In this document: one piece after another, positions 45,918-54,532 of the stretch
Layout of the letters: every line of letters begins with the position of its first letter
Numbering within the stretch: the stretch's first letter is position 1
From: Pseudaquabacterium inlustre
GTDB lineage: Bacteria > Pseudomonadota > Gammaproteobacteria > Burkholderiales > Burkholderiaceae_C
Length of the DNA: 64,000 nucleotides
NCBI RefSeq assembly: GCF_038066595.1
Contig: NZ_JBBUTH010000008.1
Location: 496,001-560,000, forward strand
Direction: 5' to 3'
Program-made: the position numbers and the translations under genes
The notes under the pieces: generated by a model
Told to the model about the DNA's origin: nothing
Databases searched by the model: none
Seen by the model: the letters and a program-made list of their open reading frames with translations, nothing else

Positions 45918-48131
45918 ATGGCCGCCCCCGCCCCCACCGTGCCGCAGCCCTCGGCGATCTGGGCCCCCGGCAGCGCCGCCGCCGCGCGACCGCGCGACCC
46001 CTACCTGCGCTGGGCCGAGCTGAGCGCCTGGCGCCCGCTGATGCCCGGTGGGCGGCTGCCGGCGCAGCTGTCCTTCGTCGTCGAGCGCAGCGCCGACAGC
46101 CCTGGCTGGGACGCCGTGCGCAGCCCGGTGTTCGGGGCCGAGGTGCCCGCGGCCTACGACGAGCCGCTGCCCGGCCGCGGCACGCCCTCGCGTTTTGCCA
46201 CGCTGCGCATCGCCACCGCGCTGCCCGGCCAACCCACGCTGCCGCCGCCGGCACTGGCCGCGCGCGTGGCCGGCGTGCTGGGCAACCCGGCCGTGGCGCG
46301 GCTGCAGCTGGGCTACCCGCGCGGCGCGGCCACATCGGCGCCGGGCGCGCCGGCCGGTCCGGTGCGGCCGCTCACCCGGCCGGCGGCGGTGGTGCTGGGC
46401 GTCATCGACTACGGCTGCCCCTTCGCCCATGCCGGCCTGCTGGATGCCACCGGGACCACCCGCGTGGCCGCCCTGTGGCAGTGCACCACGCGTGACGTGG
46501 CGCAGCCGCCCTGGCAGCTGCCGCCCGGCTTCACGCATGGCCGGATGCTGGGCCACGACGCCCTGCAGGCGCTGCTGGACGCGCACCGCATCGACGGCGC
46601 GGTCGACGAGGCCCGCTGCTACGAGACCGCGTACGCGGTGATGGACACCGCGCCGGCCAGCGCCACCCACCCGGCCCGGCGCTGGCTCAAGCCGTCGCGT
46701 GCGCTGCTGTCGCGGGCCTCGCACGGCAGCGGCGTGCTGGCGCTGGCGGCCGCGCCCGCGGCGGGCCTGGTGGCGCGGTGGCCCGCCGGCCTGCCGCCGG
46801 CCGAGCAGCCGCCTGCCGCGCTGCATGCGCCGCCGGGCGATGTGGCCTCGCGCAGCCCGCTGCTGGTGGTGGACCTGCCGCGCGAGCAGTCCGAGGTGTC
46901 CTCGGGCCGCTGGCTGCCGGTCAATGCGCTGGACGGTCTGCGCTTCATCACCGCCGAGGCGCGGAGCCGCTTCCACTGGGCGCCGGCCGATGGCGCGGCG
47001 GCGGACCCGGCCGCCACGCCGCCGGCGCGCCTGCCGGTGGTGGTCAACCTGTCGTCGGGCGCGCACGCGGCGGCACGTGCCGGCCAGGCCATGTTCGAAC
47101 GGGCGATGGACGAGTTGCTGCAGGCCGACGAGCACCTGGCCATCACGCTGGCCGCCGGCAACAGCCGGCTGAACGCCAGCCATGCGGCGCTGGAGGTGCC
47201 GGCCGGTGGGTGGGCCGAGCTGGGCCTGTTCGTGCCGCCGGCCCAGCCCTTCGACAGCTGCGTGGAGTTGTGGCTGCCGCCCGGCACCGCGCTCGACCAG
47301 GTGGCGATCGAGGTGACGGCGCCCGACGGCACCTGCCTGCGCGTGGACGGCCGCACACCCGAGATGGAATGGCGCTGCCAGCCCGACCAGCCGTGCGCCG
47401 CACTGCTGCTGTACTCCGAGGTGGTGCAGGCCACCGACCGGCCGATGGCCCTGCTGGCCATCTGGGGCACCACCAGCAGCGTGACCCGCCAAGCACCCGC
47501 GCCGGCCGGGCCCTGGCTCCTGCGCGTGCGCCAGGGCGGCGACGGGCCGCTGGCGGTGTCGGCCTGGATCGAGTGCGACGAGGTGATCTTCGGCCGGGTG
47601 CGGCCGCAGTCGGCGCGCTTCTTCAACCCGCAGCGCTGTGCCGCGGATGAGCGGCCGCAGGAGGTCGCCGCCCGTGTGGTGCGGCGCGACGACACGCTGA
47701 GCAACGTGGCCACCGGCGCGCTGACGCTGGCCGTGGCCGCGTACACCGGCCGCCGAGACGACGGGCCGGTGTCGGGCTACTCGGGGATGCCGGGCCTGGC
47801 GGCGGGCGCCGGCGGCCTGCCGCAACGCTGGCTGCCGCTGGCCGCGGCGGCCGACGCCGGCATCAGCCATCCCGGCATGCGCCTGCCGGGCAACCGGCGC
47901 GCCGTGCTGCAGCGCTTCAACGGCACCAGTGCCGCGGCGCCGCAGGCCGCACGCCACGTGGCCAACCAGATGGCCACCGGCCTGACGCGCAGCAGCCTGG
48001 TGGCCGCGCTGCCCGCCACACCGGCACCCACGCCGGTGCCGCCCGACTGGCTGCGGCACCCGGCCGAGCCGCCGCTGGGGCCCGGGCCGCTGGCTGCGCA
48101 CCCGGCCGACGGCCGCCTGCGCGTGCCCTGA
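45918..48131 (+). CDS. S8-family (subtilisin-like) serine protease, no signal peptide
   Basis: This 737-residue protein has the subtilase triad: Asp164 in VLGVIDYGCPFAH, His269 in SRASHGSGVLALAA and Ser671 in FNGTSAAAPQAARHVA. Oxyanion Asn may be in ITLAAGNSRLN. Between them is a large insert (about 440-640) rich in beta strands. No signal peptide or pro-region like that of secreted subtilases is seen, so it probably acts inside the cell or uses another route. It is the last gene of the cyclase/PAP2/subtilase operon, 7 nt after its neighbour. Confidence 0.85.
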   Translation: MAAPAPTVPQPSAIWAPGSAAAARPRDPYLRWAELSAWRPLMPGGRLPAQLSFVVERSADSPGWDAVRSPVFGAEVPAAYDEPLPGRGTPSRFATLRIATALPGQPTLPPPALAARVAGVLGNPAVARLQLGYPRGAATSAPGAPAGPVRPLTRPAAVVLGVIDYGCPFAHAGLLDATGTTRVAALWQCTTRDVAQPPWQLPPGFTHGRMLGHDALQALLDAHRIDGAVDEARCYETAYAVMDTAPASATHPARRWLKPSRALLSRASHGSGVLALAAAPAAGLVARWPAGLPPAEQPPAALHAPPGDVASRSPLLVVDLPREQSEVSSGRWLPVNALDGLRFITAEARSRFHWAPADGAAADPAATPPARLPVVVNLSSGAHAAARAGQAMFERAMDELLQADEHLAITLAAGNSRLNASHAALEVPAGGWAELGLFVPPAQPFDSCVELWLPPGTALDQVAIEVTAPDGTCLRVDGRTPEMEWRCQPDQPCAALLLYSEVVQATDRPMALLAIWGTTSSVTRQAPAPAGPWLLRVRQGGDGPLAVSAWIECDEVIFGRVRPQSARFFNPQRCAADERPQEVAARVVRRDDTLSNVATGALTLAVAAYTGRRDDGPVSGYSGMPGLAAGAGGLPQRWLPLAAAADAGISHPGMRLPGNRRAVLQRFNGTSAAAPQAARHVANQMATGLTRSSLVAALPATPAPTPVPPDWLRHPAEPPLGPGPLAAHPADGRLRVP

Positions 48132-48177
48132 CCGCAGCCCGCCGCCGCGCCGCAGGCCGGCGCGGCCGGCCCGGGCC

Positions 48178-48633
48178 TCACTTCACCAGGGAGGACAGCA
48201 CCGAGTCGATGGCCTCGCCCAGCTTGGCCGCGCCCAGCGCCTTGCAGGCGGCGGCATCGGCGCCGGCCTTGGCGTCGAACACGGTGGCGGTCTTGTCGGG
48301 CACGAACTGCAGCACCTTGCCAGCGCGCGGCACCAGCATCGCGCGGGCGGTCACCACGCAGGTCTTGTCGGCGGTGAAGCCGCCTTCGACCTGGCTGATG
48401 AAGCCCCACTTGGCCAGTGGATACAGCTTGGCCAGGCGCTTGGCACCCTTGGCTTCGATCTGCTTGGCCCACTCGGCCTCGGCCGTGGCCTTGTCCATCA
48501 CCGCCTCGGACGAGCGGTCGACGATCAGGTACTTGGGTGCGGCCTTGGGGGCCTTGGCGGGGGTGTCGGCGGCCTGGGCGGCGGTGGCCGTCACGGTGGC
48601 CAGCAGGGCTGCGGTCAGCAGGCGAAGCATCAT
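48178..48633 (-). CDS. Exported hypothetical protein
   Basis: This 151-residue protein has a signal peptide (MMLRLLTAALLATVTATAAQA) and two cysteines (KTCVVTARAM; AAACKALGAA) that could form a disulfide. The mature part (KYLIVDRSSEAVMDKATAEAEWAKQ) is not a family I know. It is convergent with the subtilase gene and ends 46 nt from it. Confidence 0.75.
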   Translation of the reverse strand: MMLRLLTAALLATVTATAAQAADTPAKAPKAAPKYLIVDRSSEAVMDKATAEAEWAKQIEAKGAKRLAKLYPLAKWGFISQVEGGFTADKTCVVTARAMLVPRAGKVLQFVPDKTATVFDAKAGADAAACKALGAAKLGEAIDSVLSSLVK

Positions 48634-48730
48634 GGGGTGTTCCGGGTGGGAAAGTGACAAACGCGCCGAGTGTACGGACGCGCAGCACCTCGCCACCCTC
48701 GGGAGGCACCTGAGCCCAGGTACGAATCGG

Positions 48731-49636
48731 TTACGCCAGCCGCCCCGTCTGGAAGTCGCTCACCGCCTGCATCAGCTCGTCGCGGGTGTTCATCACGAAC
48801 GGGCCGTACTGGGCGATCGGCTCGTGCAGCGGTGCACCGGCGATCAGCAGCGCGCGGGCGCCCTCGGGCCCGGCGGCCAGCAGCACGCCATCGGTGCCGG
48901 GCGCCGGGTTCATGCCGCCGCCGACCAACACGGCCATGCGCTGGGCCGGCACCTCGGTGCCCTCGATGCGCACGGCGCCACGGTAGGTGTAGACGAAGGC
49001 GTTGTGGCCTTCGGGTAGCGGCTGGGCGAACACCGCGCCGGGCGCCAGGTGCACATCCAGGTACAGCGGCAGCGTGGTGGGGCGCTGCACGGCGCCGGCC
49101 ACGCCCTGGCTCTCGCCGGCGATCACGCGAACGGTCACGCCGTCGGCGCGCCATTCGGGGATCTGCTCGCTGGGGATGTCGCGGTAGCCGGGGGCCTGCA
49201 TCTTGTCGGCGCTGTGCAGGTTCAGCCACAGCTGGAAGCCCTCCATCACGCCCTCTTCCTGCTCGGGCAGCTCGCTGTGGATCACGCCGCGGCCGGCGGT
49301 CATCCACTGCACGCCGCCATTGCTCAGCAGGCCCTCGTGGCCGGCCGAGTCGCGGTGGCGCATGCGCCCGGCGATCATGTAGGTGATGGTCTCGAAGCCA
49401 CGGTGCGGGTGATCGGGGAAGCCGGCGATGTAGTCGCCCGGCTGGTCGGAGCCGAAGGCGTCGAGCATCAGGTACGGGTCGAGCCGGCGCTGCAGCGGCT
49501 GCGTCAGCACCCGGGTGAGCTTGACGCCGGCGCCGTCCTGCGTGGGCTGGCCGGTGACCAGGCGCTCCACCGCGCGCGGCTGGCGCACGGGCGTGGCGGG
49601 GGCGTTCGGGGCAGAAGGGGCGGTGATCGTGCTCAT
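48731..49636 (-). CDS. Pirin-family protein
   Basis: This 301-residue double-cupin protein has the pirin metal motif FPDHPHRGFETITYMIAGRMRHRDSAGH, then LSNGGVQWMTAGRGVIHSELP and a C-terminal cupin with GVLLAAGPEGARALLIAG. Members are iron-bound quercetin dioxygenase-like or redox-regulatory proteins. The ATG at 49636 gives the usual family length. Confidence 0.94.
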   Translation of the reverse strand: MSTITAPSAPNAPATPVRQPRAVERLVTGQPTQDGAGVKLTRVLTQPLQRRLDPYLMLDAFGSDQPGDYIAGFPDHPHRGFETITYMIAGRMRHRDSAGHEGLLSNGGVQWMTAGRGVIHSELPEQEEGVMEGFQLWLNLHSADKMQAPGYRDIPSEQIPEWRADGVTVRVIAGESQGVAGAVQRPTTLPLYLDVHLAPGAVFAQPLPEGHNAFVYTYRGAVRIEGTEVPAQRMAVLVGGGMNPAPGTDGVLLAAGPEGARALLIAGAPLHEPIAQYGPFVMNTRDELMQAVSDFQTGRLA

Positions 49637-49758
49637 GGCGTGATCGTGGCACGGCGCCCGGCCCGCGCGGTGCACAGGGCCTTGAACACAGCGTTCGCCG
49701 GCGCTGCATGGCGCGGCCGGGTGGCCGGGCCGCTTTGCGCCGCGCTACGCTGCGCACC

Positions 49759-50604
49759 GTGTCCACTGCATCGTCTTCCCCCACCCTCGGTACCGCCCAC
49801 CGCCGCCGCCTGCGCGAGGTGTGGCGCTCGGCAGGCTGGCCCTGCCGCGATCCGCTGGAGGCCGAGCTGCTGGCCGCCGGCCTGCTGGCCCAGCAACTGG
49901 ATGCCGCCGGGCGCGAGACGCTGCGCGTCACCGAGGCCGGCATCGCCGTGCTGGCCGACACGCTGCAGAAGAACCGCGCCGCGCGCGATGCGCACGAGGC
50001 CCTGGTGGCCCGCGTGGCGCGCGAGATGCAGCGTGCCGGGCGCATCGTCTGGCGGGGCCTGAGCCTGCGCGCCCGCGTCGGTCTGGTCACCGACGACGCC
50101 GGCCAGGAGGTCGACGGCCCCGATGCTGCCTGGGCGATGGCCATGCCCGATGTCTACTCGATCCGCCACACCACCAAGGAGGCCTGGCTGCTGCCGGTGG
50201 CGCACGAGATCAAGGTGCGCCGCGCCGACCTGCTGTCGGACCTGCGCCGCCCGGCCAAGGGCGAGGCCTACCGCTGGCTGGCCAGCGAGTGCTGGTACGT
50301 GATCCGCGAAGGCATCGCGCGGCCCGAGGAGATTCCGCCGGCCTACGGCGTGCTGGTGGCGCCCGAACGCGGCCCGCTCGAGGTGGCGCGCCCGGCGCCA
50401 CAGCGCGCGATGCGCCTGCCCTTCCCGGTGTGGATGGCCCTGGCCCGCGCCACGCCCGAGCCGCTGGACGACGACGCGCAGCTGGCGCTGGGCGCCGATC
50501 CGGAACCCGATCCGCGGGCTGACCACGGCGCCGACGGGGAAAGCGCCAAGCCGGCCGACGCGCCACCGGCGCCACAATCCGCGATCCCCACGAAGGACGC
50601 CTGA
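49759..50604 (+). CDS. Winged-helix plus PD-(D/E)XK nuclease-like protein (MmcB-like)
   Basis: This 281-residue protein has a possible N-terminal helix-turn-helix (ELLAAGLLAQQLDAAGRETLRVTEAGIAVL) and a central block MPDVYSI...PVAHEIKVRRADLLSDL...GEAYRWLASECWYVI. It looks like the PD-(D/E)XK active site (Asp, then E-I-K) of MmcB-type and related endonucleases. The C-terminus is disordered and acidic. The likely start is GTG 49759 (VSTASSS); an earlier in-frame start adds 17 unlikely residues. It lies 7 nt before the thioredoxin-fold gene. Confidence 0.6.
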   Translation: MSTASSSPTLGTAHRRRLREVWRSAGWPCRDPLEAELLAAGLLAQQLDAAGRETLRVTEAGIAVLADTLQKNRAARDAHEALVARVAREMQRAGRIVWRGLSLRARVGLVTDDAGQEVDGPDAAWAMAMPDVYSIRHTTKEAWLLPVAHEIKVRRADLLSDLRRPAKGEAYRWLASECWYVIREGIARPEEIPPAYGVLVAPERGPLEVARPAPQRAMRLPFPVWMALARATPEPLDDDAQLALGADPEPDPRADHGADGESAKPADAPPAPQSAIPTKDA

Positions 50605-50611
50605 AACCCCG

Positions 50612-52276
50612 ATGCGAGCACCCCTGCGCAGCGCTTGTTCCCGCCTGGCCCTGGCCAGCGCCATCACCCTGGTATTGGGCCTGCCGGCCAGCTTCAGCAC
50701 CCAGGCCGCGGCCCTGCCCGGCCCGGGCGTGGCCTGGCAGCAGGCCGGCGCCGATGCCGACGTCGACCGCGCCTTCGCCCAGGCCCGGGCCGAGAAGAAG
50801 CCGGTGCTGCTGTACTGGGGCGCCAGCTGGTGCCCGCCGTGCAACCAGCTCAAGGCCACGCTGTTCAACCGGCAGGACTTCATCGACCGGGCCAAGGGCT
50901 TCGTCGCCGTGCATGTGGATGGCGACCTGGCCGGCGCGCAGAAGCTGGGCGGCCGTTTCAAGGTGCGCGGCTACCCCACGCTGATCCTGTTCAACCCCGA
51001 GGGCGCCGAGATCACCCGCCTGCCCGGCGAGGTGGACGCGCCGCAGGTGATGGCCCTGCTGCAGCAGGGCCTGGCCGGTGGCCGGCCGGTGAAGGCCGTG
51101 CTGGCCGATGCCCGCGCCGGCAAGCCGCTGAGCGGCGGCGAGTGGCGCATGCTGGCCTTCTATGGCTGGGACACCGATGAATCGCAGCTGGTGCCCGCCG
51201 CCGAGCGCGCCGCGCTGCTGGGCCAGCTGGCCGCCGCCTGCCCGCCGGCCGAGCGCGATGCCGGCACGCGCCTGCTGCTCAAGGCCCTGGCCGAGAGCGA
51301 CGACGGCAAGGGCCTGAAGCCCGACGCCGCGCTGCGCGCCAAGGTACTGGCCGTGCTGGCCGATGCCGCCGCCAGCCGCGCGCAGATGGACGTGGTGGTG
51401 AACTTCGCCACCGACATCACCAAGGCGCTGGCGCCCGAAGCGGGATCATCGCGCCCCCACGTCGCTTCGCTCCTGCCCCCCGAGGGGGCGTCCGGTCCCT
51501 TGGGGCGGCCCGGCGGGACCGACCGGCAGAAGCTGGCCACCGCTTTCGACGCCGCGCTGCAGCGCCTGGAGGCCGATGCCAGCCTGTCGCGCGCCGACCG
51601 CATGTCGGCGCTGGTCTCGCGCGTGCAGCTGGCGCGCATCGACCAGGCCAAGGACGAGCGCGCGCCCAAGATCCCCGCCGCGCTGCTGCAGCGCGTGCGC
51701 GAGGCCGCGGCGCGCGAGGACCGCGAGATCACCGACCCCCACGAGCGCCAGGCCGTCATCACCTCGGCCGCCTACCTGCTGGGCGAGGCCGGGCTGTGGG
51801 CCGACAGCGATGTGCTGCTCAAGGCCAACCTGGCGCGCAGCCATTCGCCGTACTACCTGATGAGCCAGCTGGGTGGCAACGCCCGCAAGCAGGGCCGTGC
51901 CGACGAGGCGCTGCGCTGGTACGAGGAGTCGTTCACCAAGGCGCAGGGCCCGGCCACGCGGCTGCAGTGGGGCTCGGGCTACTTTGCCGCGCTGGTGGAG
52001 CTGGCGCCGCAGGACGAGGCGCGCATCGAGCGCGTGGCGCGGCAGCTGATCGACGAGGCCGCGCGCGACCCCGCGGCCTTCCACGAGCGCAGCGCGCGCG
52101 CGCTGCAGCGCATGGGCGGCAAGCTGGCCAGCTGGAACGCGCAAGGCCAGCACGAGGCCGTGGTCAAGCGCCTGCAGACCAGCCTGCAGCCGGTGTGCGG
52201 CAAGCTCGATGCGGCCGACGCGCAGCGTGCCACCTGCGAGGCCTTGCTGAAGAACGCCGCCCGGCGCAGCAGCTGA
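50612..52276 (+). CDS. Exported thioredoxin-fold protein with in-frame repeat insertion
   Basis: This 554-residue protein has a signal-like N-terminus and a thioredoxin domain with the active site GASWCPPCNQLKATLF (Cys74, Cys77) and a cis-Pro region VRGYPTLILFNPEG. The rest (about 170-554) is helical. At residues about 278-303 (SSRPHVASLLPPEGASGPLG...) the codons are a copy of dispersed repeat family A, which is otherwise intergenic. Reading frame is kept. The protein may be a periplasmic disulfide reductase, DsbD-gamma- or DUF255-like. Confidence 0.85.
   Translation: MRAPLRSACSRLALASAITLVLGLPASFSTQAAALPGPGVAWQQAGADADVDRAFAQARAEKKPVLLYWGASWCPPCNQLKATLFNRQDFIDRAKGFVAVHVDGDLAGAQKLGGRFKVRGYPTLILFNPEGAEITRLPGEVDAPQVMALLQQGLAGGRPVKAVLADARAGKPLSGGEWRMLAFYGWDTDESQLVPAAERAALLGQLAAACPPAERDAGTRLLLKALAESDDGKGLKPDAALRAKVLAVLADAAASRAQMDVVVNFATDITKALAPEAGSSRPHVASLLPPEGASGPLGRPGGTDRQKLATAFDAALQRLEADASLSRADRMSALVSRVQLARIDQAKDERAPKIPAALLQRVREAAAREDREITDPHERQAVITSAAYLLGEAGLWADSDVLLKANLARSHSPYYLMSQLGGNARKQGRADEALRWYEESFTKAQGPATRLQWGSGYFAALVELAPQDEARIERVARQLIDEAARDPAAFHERSARALQRMGGKLASWNAQGQHEAVVKRLQTSLQPVCGKLDAADAQRATCEALLKNAARRSS
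51449..51520 (+). repeat. GC-rich dispersed repeat, family A copy 2 (inside a gene)
   Basis: The blocks GCGCCCCCACGTCGCT, CTCCTGCCCCCCGAGGGGGC and CCCTTGGGGCGGCCCGGC are in the same order as in copy 1 at 4419-4490. The element lies inside the thioredoxin-fold gene and is translated without a stop. Confidence 0.8.
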
Positions 52277-52338
52277 TCGCCCCGCGCGGCGGTGGCCGCG
52301 TGCGCATGCATTGCGCGGGCCGTGGCTGCGCGCATACA

Positions 52339-52355
52339 CCCCCGGGTTTGCGGGG
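52339..52355. repeat. GC hairpin repeated from 24884-24900
   Basis: CCCCCGGGTTTGCGGGG forms a 5-bp stem CCCCG / CGGGG with loop GGTTTG. The same 17 bases are at 24884-24900. Here it lies 62 bp downstream of the thioredoxin-fold gene stop and may help end its transcript, though no T-run follows. Confidence 0.5.
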
Positions 52356-52443
52356 CGGTGGATTGCGGCGCGTCAAGCCGCCGGCGGACGGCGGGTGCTG
52401 AACTGTGCTCCTGGAGAGAAGCCCTCGAACAGGAGACGTCGTG

Positions 52444-53430
52444 ATGGCACCGTTGCATGCACCGGCGGCCGGCTGTGGCCGCCTGCCCCGTTCCACCCCG
52501 GCCCGCCCCGCGGCGCTGGGGCTGGCCCTGCTGCAGGCCCTGCTGCTGGGGGCGCTGGCCGCGCCAGCCGGCGCGGCAGAAGGCAGTTGCTCGGCCTCGG
52601 GCAGCACCCGCGCCGATGGCGGCGCACCGTCCAGCTTCGGGGTCGGTTGCAGCGGCGTCACCACATCCAGCGGCACGGTGTATGTGGACGCCGACGAAGG
52701 CCGGCGCTACAGCTTCAGCCAGGGCGCACTGGCCAGCGCCAGCGCGACGGCCGGTGCCGGTGCACTGCATGCCTACGCAAACGCGCGCGCCAGTTCCGAC
52801 CCGATGGCCTATGTCTACACCAACGCCGATGGCGAGACCAAGCAGGTGGACGACGTCTACCTGGCCAGTGCCCAGGCGCGTGCGTCGACGACCTGGCAGG
52901 ACACCATCACCGTCCACATGCCGGTGGGCACCTACGTGCCCAACGTGGTGCTGAACTTCCACCTGCAGCTCAGCGGCAGCGCCGCACGCAGCGGCGCCGG
53001 GTCGGCTTCGGTGGACACCTGGCTGTTCGTCGATCACCCGCGCTACCCGGGGCTGGACATCGCGATGCAGCTCACCGGCGCCGACCTGGTCGGTGGCGTG
53101 GCGCAAGCCCAGCGCTCGGCCGGCGGCTTCCAGTGGTCGACCTTCAACATCAGCGCCAGCCTGGGCGCGCAGGCCGATGCCTGGGCCGGCCGCCAGACGC
53201 CGGGTGGCGGCTACGTGGCCTGGTCGGAGGCCACGGCCAATGCGGCCAACACCGCCGGCTTCTGGATCGAGGTGATGACGCAGGGCGTCACGCTCACCAG
53301 CGCCAGCGGGCACGACTACAGCAGCCTGCCGGTGCCCGAGCCGGCCAGCGGGGTGATGCTGGCCGGCGGCCTGGCCGCGCTGGCTGGCGTGCGGGCATTG
53401 GCGCGCCGCCGCCAGCAGCGGGGGGCCTGA
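52444..53430 (+). CDS. PEP-CTERM sorting-domain protein
   Basis: This 328-residue protein has a long signal peptide (hydrophobic stretch AALGLALLQALLLGALAAPA) and ends with VPEPASGVMLAGGLAALAG followed by a basic cluster ARRRQQ, the PEP-CTERM signal that exosortase cleaves. The mature part is low in cysteine and rich in Ser, Ala, Thr and Gly, as usual for such surface or matrix proteins. The ATG at 52444 lies 8 nt after AGGAG (52431-52435). A CPBP protease of the exosortase-linked type is at 32768. Confidence 0.9.
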   Translation: MAPLHAPAAGCGRLPRSTPARPAALGLALLQALLLGALAAPAGAAEGSCSASGSTRADGGAPSSFGVGCSGVTTSSGTVYVDADEGRRYSFSQGALASASATAGAGALHAYANARASSDPMAYVYTNADGETKQVDDVYLASAQARASTTWQDTITVHMPVGTYVPNVVLNFHLQLSGSAARSGAGSASVDTWLFVDHPRYPGLDIAMQLTGADLVGGVAQAQRSAGGFQWSTFNISASLGAQADAWAGRQTPGGGYVAWSEATANAANTAGFWIEVMTQGVTLTSASGHDYSSLPVPEPASGVMLAGGLAALAGVRALARRRQQRGA

Positions 53431-53433
53431 GCG

Positions 53434-54042
53434 TCAGGCCAGGCCTTCGGCCTTCAGCGTGGCCTGCACGGCGGGCAGCGCGGCCACGCGCTCACGCCAG
53501 GCCAGCAGCTGGGTGTAGGGCGACAGGTCCACGCCGGTGGGCTTGGCCCAATTGGTCACGGTGAACAGGTAGGCGTCGGCGGCGGTGAAGGCATCGCCCA
53601 TCACATAGGTCTTGCCTTCCAGCTGCTCGTTCACCCAGCGCAGGCGGCCGGCCAGGCGCTCGCCCATCGCGGCCTTGAACTCGGCGTTCGCGGCCGGGTT
53701 GAAGAAGATGCCGAAGCCGCCCTTGTGCAGCTCGGTGCTGATGAAGGTCAGCCAGGCCTGCAGGCGGTAGCGCTCCATCGTGCCGTTGGCGGGGGCCAGG
53801 GCCTTGGCCGGCACCTGGTCGGCCACGTACTGCATGATCACCGGGCACTCGGTCAGGCGCTCGCCGTTGTCCAGCTGCAGCAGCGGCACGTAGCCCAGGG
53901 GGTTGATGGCGCGGTAGTCGCTGCCGTCGGGCAGCACCTTGGTCTTGGTGGGGGCCGCAATGGCCTCGAAGGGCAGGCCCGAGGCCTGCAGCACGATGTG
54001 GGCGGCCATCGAGCAGGCGCCGGGGCTGTAGTAGAGCTTCAT
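53434..54042 (-). CDS. Glutathione S-transferase (beta class, GstA-like)
   Basis: This 202-residue protein starts MKLYYSPGACSMAAHIVLQASG, with the beta-class active-site cysteine in PGACS, followed by INPLGYVPLLQLDNGERLTECPVIMQYVAD (cis-Pro and Glu/Cys site) and the C-terminal helix motif TAADAYLFTVTNWA. It conjugates or binds glutathione. It is convergent with the PEP-CTERM gene, with only 3 nt between stops, and divergent from the glutaredoxin-like gene. Confidence 0.95.
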   Translation of the reverse strand: MKLYYSPGACSMAAHIVLQASGLPFEAIAAPTKTKVLPDGSDYRAINPLGYVPLLQLDNGERLTECPVIMQYVADQVPAKALAPANGTMERYRLQAWLTFISTELHKGGFGIFFNPAANAEFKAAMGERLAGRLRWVNEQLEGKTYVMGDAFTAADAYLFTVTNWAKPTGVDLSPYTQLLAWRERVAALPAVQATLKAEGLA

Positions 54043-54166
54043 GCGGAGGACTCCTTCGGGGTGGGTGGCGTGGATGCCGCAACGTCCACCCGGCGCGGCA
54101 CATCGCCGCGGAAATGGTGAACGCCGAAGTATGCTGCGCCCACACCATTGCTGCAGGACACCGCCC

Positions 54167-54532
54167 ATGCCTCGCCCCGTGCTCGACGACGCTGCCCTCC
54201 ATCCCGCCATCCGTGCCCGGGTGGCCGATGCGCACGCCGACATCGTGCGCGAGGTGCAGGAGGCGGTGCGCCGCCACCCGGTGGTGGTGGTGGGCATGGC
54301 CGCCAACCCCTGGCCCAAGAAGGCGCGCCGCGCACTCGATGCCGCCGGCATCGCCCACCACGACCTGGACTACGGCGGCTACCTCAGCCAGTGGCGCCGC
54401 CGCAATGCGCTGAAGATGTGGAGCGGCTGGCCCACCTTCCCGATGGTCTTCGTCAAGGGCCAGCTGGTGGGCGGCGCGCAGGATCTGCAGAAGCTGATCG
54501 ACAGCGGCGAGCTGAAGCAGCTGCTGGCCTGA
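54167..54532 (+). CDS. Glutaredoxin-like protein without active-site cysteine
   Basis: This 121-residue protein has the glutaredoxin fold pattern: VVVVGMAANPWPKKARRALDAAGI, WPTFPMVFVKGQLVGGAQDLQKL (cis-Pro and GG glutathione site) and a C-terminal helix SGELKQLL. The CPYC or CGFS motif is replaced by NPWPKK, so there is no redox cysteine. It may bind glutathione or an iron-sulfur partner without catalysis. Its stop overlaps the hydrolase start (TGATG), and it is first in a four-gene operon. Confidence 0.85.
   Translation: MPRPVLDDAALHPAIRARVADAHADIVREVQEAVRRHPVVVVGMAANPWPKKARRALDAAGIAHHDLDYGGYLSQWRRRNALKMWSGWPTFPMVFVKGQLVGGAQDLQKLIDSGELKQLLA

Noticed and set aside
45738..48101. Long minus-strand open frame opposite the subtilase gene
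   Set aside because: The plus strand has the full catalytic triad and operon spacing; the minus frame is an Arg/Gly/His-rich shadow.
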